Positions 62,405 to 64,000 of a DNA stretch of 64,000 nucleotides are shown in pieces. Made by a program: the position numbers and the translations under genes. Source of the stretch: Prorocentrum cordatum (taxonomy: Eukaryota > Sar > Dinophyceae > Prorocentrales > Prorocentraceae); NCBI GenBank assembly GCA_963575745.1, contig CAUYUJ010003569.1:1-64000 (forward strand), written 5' to 3'. Under the pieces are notes generated by a model. The model was not told where the DNA came from. It saw nothing but the letters and a program-made list of their open reading frames with translations, and did not search any database. The stretch's first letter is position 1. Each line of letters begins with the position of its first letter.

Positions 62405-64000
62405 ATGGAGATAGCGGGTGCTTTCGACGAGCACATGCGCTCTTTAGGCTGGGCGCCTGGAGACCGCTTTCCGTATGGAGGGGCGCGTTCATTCATGGAT
62501 GCGTGGGACTGGGGTTCCATGTCCCGTCTCTCTCTCAGGAAGCGCACGCGCTTTGTGCGGCGCTGGCGCAAGGCTTTTCTGTCGTCGAAATACGCCTCCG
62601 CAGTAGCGGAGGCTGTTCGGCATCCGCGGGGACACGAGACGCAGCACGGGCAGGGGCGCCTCCTGAAGTGGAAAGGGCGGAAAAGGATACCACAACAGGG
62701 ACAGGGGCCAGCTCGAAAATGCCCCTGGCTGCGGCAAGCTCTGTTTGAATGGTGGAGTTCCTTTCGGCACAGTGTGGATTGGAAGATGATCACAAGTGGA
62801 ATGCGAAGTACCCAAAGAGAGCCAGCGAAGATAACAAGGTTCACGCAAAGCATGCTCCAGACCAAAGCGTTGGAGCTCATGAGCGAGTGCGTCGCGCAGC
62901 AGCTGCGGATCGGGCAGCGACCCGCCGCCGTGGAGTTGAGGTCGCGCTGGTGGGCCTCCTGGCGCAAGGAATACGGCCTCAGCATGCGGTACCCGAACAG
63001 GAAGTACAAGTGCCCGCTGCCCGTCTTGGAAGAGCGCCTCGAGCGAGGCTGGCTGAACGTGTTTAGGGTGCGCGCCGCGTGCGTGCTACTCAACGAGCAG
63101 GATCCCGAGATGGAGAACTTCGACCAGTCGCCTTTCCACCACAATGAAACAGGATCAGCTGGCGTGAGGACCCTCGCAGTAGCGGGGGTCGAAGTGCCAC
63201 TGGTGGAGTGCCACGGCGCGGTGCGGGAGCGGTGGACGGCCAATTTCATGACAATGAGCGACAAGGATCGACTGCGGAGAGAAGGCCCCCCACCGATGGA
63301 GTGCATGTTCAAGGCGGAGGGGGGAGGAGAGAAGTTGAGGCCGCGCCTGCTCGAACACCTTCGGCGCCGAGGGTTCGGCAGATGGGTGTCGGCGACCACC
63401 AGCACCAAGGGGTCTTACCGGACACCGTGCGTGCTCGCGTACCTGGACCGCCACCTCCCTCATCTGCCAGAGCCTCCGCAGCAGCGGGAGTGGAGAATTA
63501 TGATGGCGGATGATCATGGCCCTCACTTGTCCCCGCTTGTGAGTAAGCTATGTTGGTCTCGAGGGTACGTGTTCATCCCGCACGGGGGCGGCGTAACCCC
63601 AATCCTCCAAACTGTGGACACACATCTGAATCAACACGCCAAGCGCGAGTACATGAAGAGAGAAGGAGCCGCGCTGCTGAGAGCCATGAGGCTGGGCCAG
63701 TGCGTCCCACAGCTGGACAAGTTAGAATGCATTGACTTGATGGTGGAAGTGATGTCCCAAATGAGTCTTCACTTGGCTGCGGCAGACGGGTACTGGGAAA
63801 CTGGTTTCAAGGCAAATCTGTGGGATGCGGACTTGGACGCGCGCATATGCAAGGAGGCAGGCCATTTCTGGAGAAAGTTGGGGATGCGTGAGAAGGTCGC
63901 CGCCGCAGTAGCGGAGGTCGAAGAAGAGGTGCAGGCGGGGCGCTTGAGATGGACTTACAAAGACATCATGCGATTGGTCCTCCCGCACCCTCGACGCGGC
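62405..64000 (+). CDS. DDE-type transposase-like protein (pogo/Tc1-like), runs off the window
   Basis: The frame is open from 62372 to the window end with ATG at 62405, at least 532 codons. No stop is reached, so it is easily missed by ORF callers. The N-terminus is WAPGDRFPYGGARSFMDAW. A basic region follows, then helical DNA-binding-like segments (WASWRKEYGLSMRYPNRKYK, RLERGWLNVFRVRAACVLLN). The catalytic core has NFDQSPFHHNETGS (Asp240), then RERWTANFMTMSDKDR and ECMFKAEG. It continues with MMADDHGPHLS (Asp369/370) and IPHGGGVTPILQTVDTHLNQHAKREYM (Asp405). This matches the D...D(about 35)D order of the pogo/Tc1 DDE superfamily. Three hairpins (63171, 63475, 63902) and one at 62595 are inside the ORF. 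It could be an active transposase or a domesticated one. Confidence 0.75.
   Translation, partial: MEIAGAFDEHMRSLGWAPGDRFPYGGARSFMDAWDWGSMSRLSLRKRTRFVRRWRKAFLSSKYASAVAEAVRHPRGHETQHGQGRLLKWKGRKRIPQQGQGPARKCPWLRQALFEWWSSFRHSVDWKMITSGMRSTQREPAKITRFTQSMLQTKALELMSECVAQQLRIGQRPAAVELRSRWWASWRKEYGLSMRYPNRKYKCPLPVLEERLERGWLNVFRVRAACVLLNEQDPEMENFDQSPFHHNETGSAGVRTLAVAGVEVPLVECHGAVRERWTANFMTMSDKDRLRREGPPPMECMFKAEGGGEKLRPRLLEHLRRRGFGRWVSATTSTKGSYRTPCVLAYLDRHLPHLPEPPQQREWRIMMADDHGPHLSPLVSKLCWSRGYVFIPHGGGVTPILQTVDTHLNQHAKREYMKREGAALLRAMRLGQCVPQLDKLECIDLMVEVMSQMSLHLAAADGYWETGFKANLWDADLDARICKEAGHFWRKLGMREKVAAAVAEVEEEVQAGRLRWTYKDIMRLVLPHPRRG

Larger units (their letters stand above)
44959..63920 (+). repeat. 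Swarm of about 45 CCYCCGC-AGCA-GCGGRGG hairpins
   Basis: A 14-20 bp imperfect palindrome with invariant core CGCAGCAGCG (five or six copies have AGTA in the loop). Positions include 44959, 45078, 45612, 45980, 46029, 46104, 47010, 47953, 48913, 48988, 49178, 49340, 50567, 50618, 50836, 50917, 51490, 51513, 52248, 52272, 52577, 53228, 53280, 54040, 54476, 54758, 55265, 55330, 55806, 56785, 57175, 57205, 57783, 58370, 58592, 59010, 60263, 61488, 62595, 63171, 63475 and 63902 (starts approximate). All have AGCA/AGTA on the plus strand. They lie in CDS, leaders and spacers alike. None with a full stem was seen before 44.9 kb. Confidence 0.9.

Noticed and set aside
62020-63408. 462-codon minus-strand ORF
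   Set aside because: It is antisense to the transposase-like gene, whose plus-strand frame has the catalytic motifs. The antisense reading has none.
44959-63920. CRISPR-like array
   Set aside because: The hairpins are not regularly spaced, lie inside genes, and lack spacers of uniform size. The source is eukaryotic.
44959-63920. Hairpins as a simple CAG/GCA microsatellite
   Set aside because: Only two AGC units are ever present, while the flanking arms covary. Slippage would change unit number, not arm complementarity.
1-64000. tRNA or rRNA genes
   Set aside because: I looked for A/B-box-like tRNA arms and conserved rRNA words and saw none. A covariance-model scan would be needed to exclude them fully.

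Overview
The window looks like nuclear DNA of a dinoflagellate. The strongest evidence is a copy of the 22-nt dinoflagellate spliced leader (DinoSL) embedded in the genome at 31581-31602, shortly upstream of an intronless ORF. A diverged copy lies at 25311-25331, also shortly upstream of an ORF. This is the known dinoflagellate signature of trans-spliced mRNAs that were reverse-transcribed and reinserted. Supporting evidence is high GC, long GGA/TCC, GTC, CT and TA microsatellites, a LINE with endonuclease, RT and RNase H domains, protein families of a dinoflagellate type, and an intron with GA...AG-type ends flanked by a direct repeat (introner-like). The species cannot be fixed from sequence alone.

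Layout. 1-4.7 kb: trinucleotide arrays and degenerate repeats. 4.7-10.8 kb: one degraded non-LTR retrotransposon on the + strand, with a RanBP2-type zinc-finger ORF1 and a frameshifted ORF2. 10.8-16.6 kb: TCC tracts, two MITE-like elements, and a LINE 3' remnant on the - strand. 16.6-20.1 kb: extremely C-rich satellite-like DNA carrying the motif GACCGACCGTGC. 20-40 kb: mostly foldback and MITE-like elements, microsatellites and a 343-bp satellite, with three gene islands. These are a short protein ending in a CaaX box (25.4-26.0 kb), a sulfotransferase-like retrogene with a partial duplicate (31.7-33.3 kb), and a multi-exon NmrA-like NAD(P)-binding protein (35.7-36.8 kb). 40.8-44.4 kb: three overlapping ORFs in successive frames, probably one gene.

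44.4-64 kb is different in character. It is a dense, all-plus-strand gene cluster of mostly uncharacterised dinoflagellate-type proteins, an OTU-like cysteine protease and a DDE-type (pogo/Tc1-like) transposase. The cluster is peppered with about 45 copies of a short hairpin of the form CCYCCGC-AGCA-GCGGRGG. The copies lie in coding sequence (read in all three frames), in leaders and in spacers, and all have the same orientation relative to transcription. They are absent from the first 44 kb. A second palindrome (CCTCTGTGACAGAGG) forms short arrays between genes. Several unrelated ORFs here share nearly identical 5' or 3' flanks, as if ORFs were swapped between fixed flanks. This hairpin-bearing cluster is the best candidate for an undescribed system.

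Automatic ORF calls in this window often begin at GTG, CTG or TTG. Where I give a start, I moved to ATG or say that none is present. Several genes are broken by single-base shifts at homopolymers. I could not tell pseudogenes, programmed slippage and sequencing error apart.
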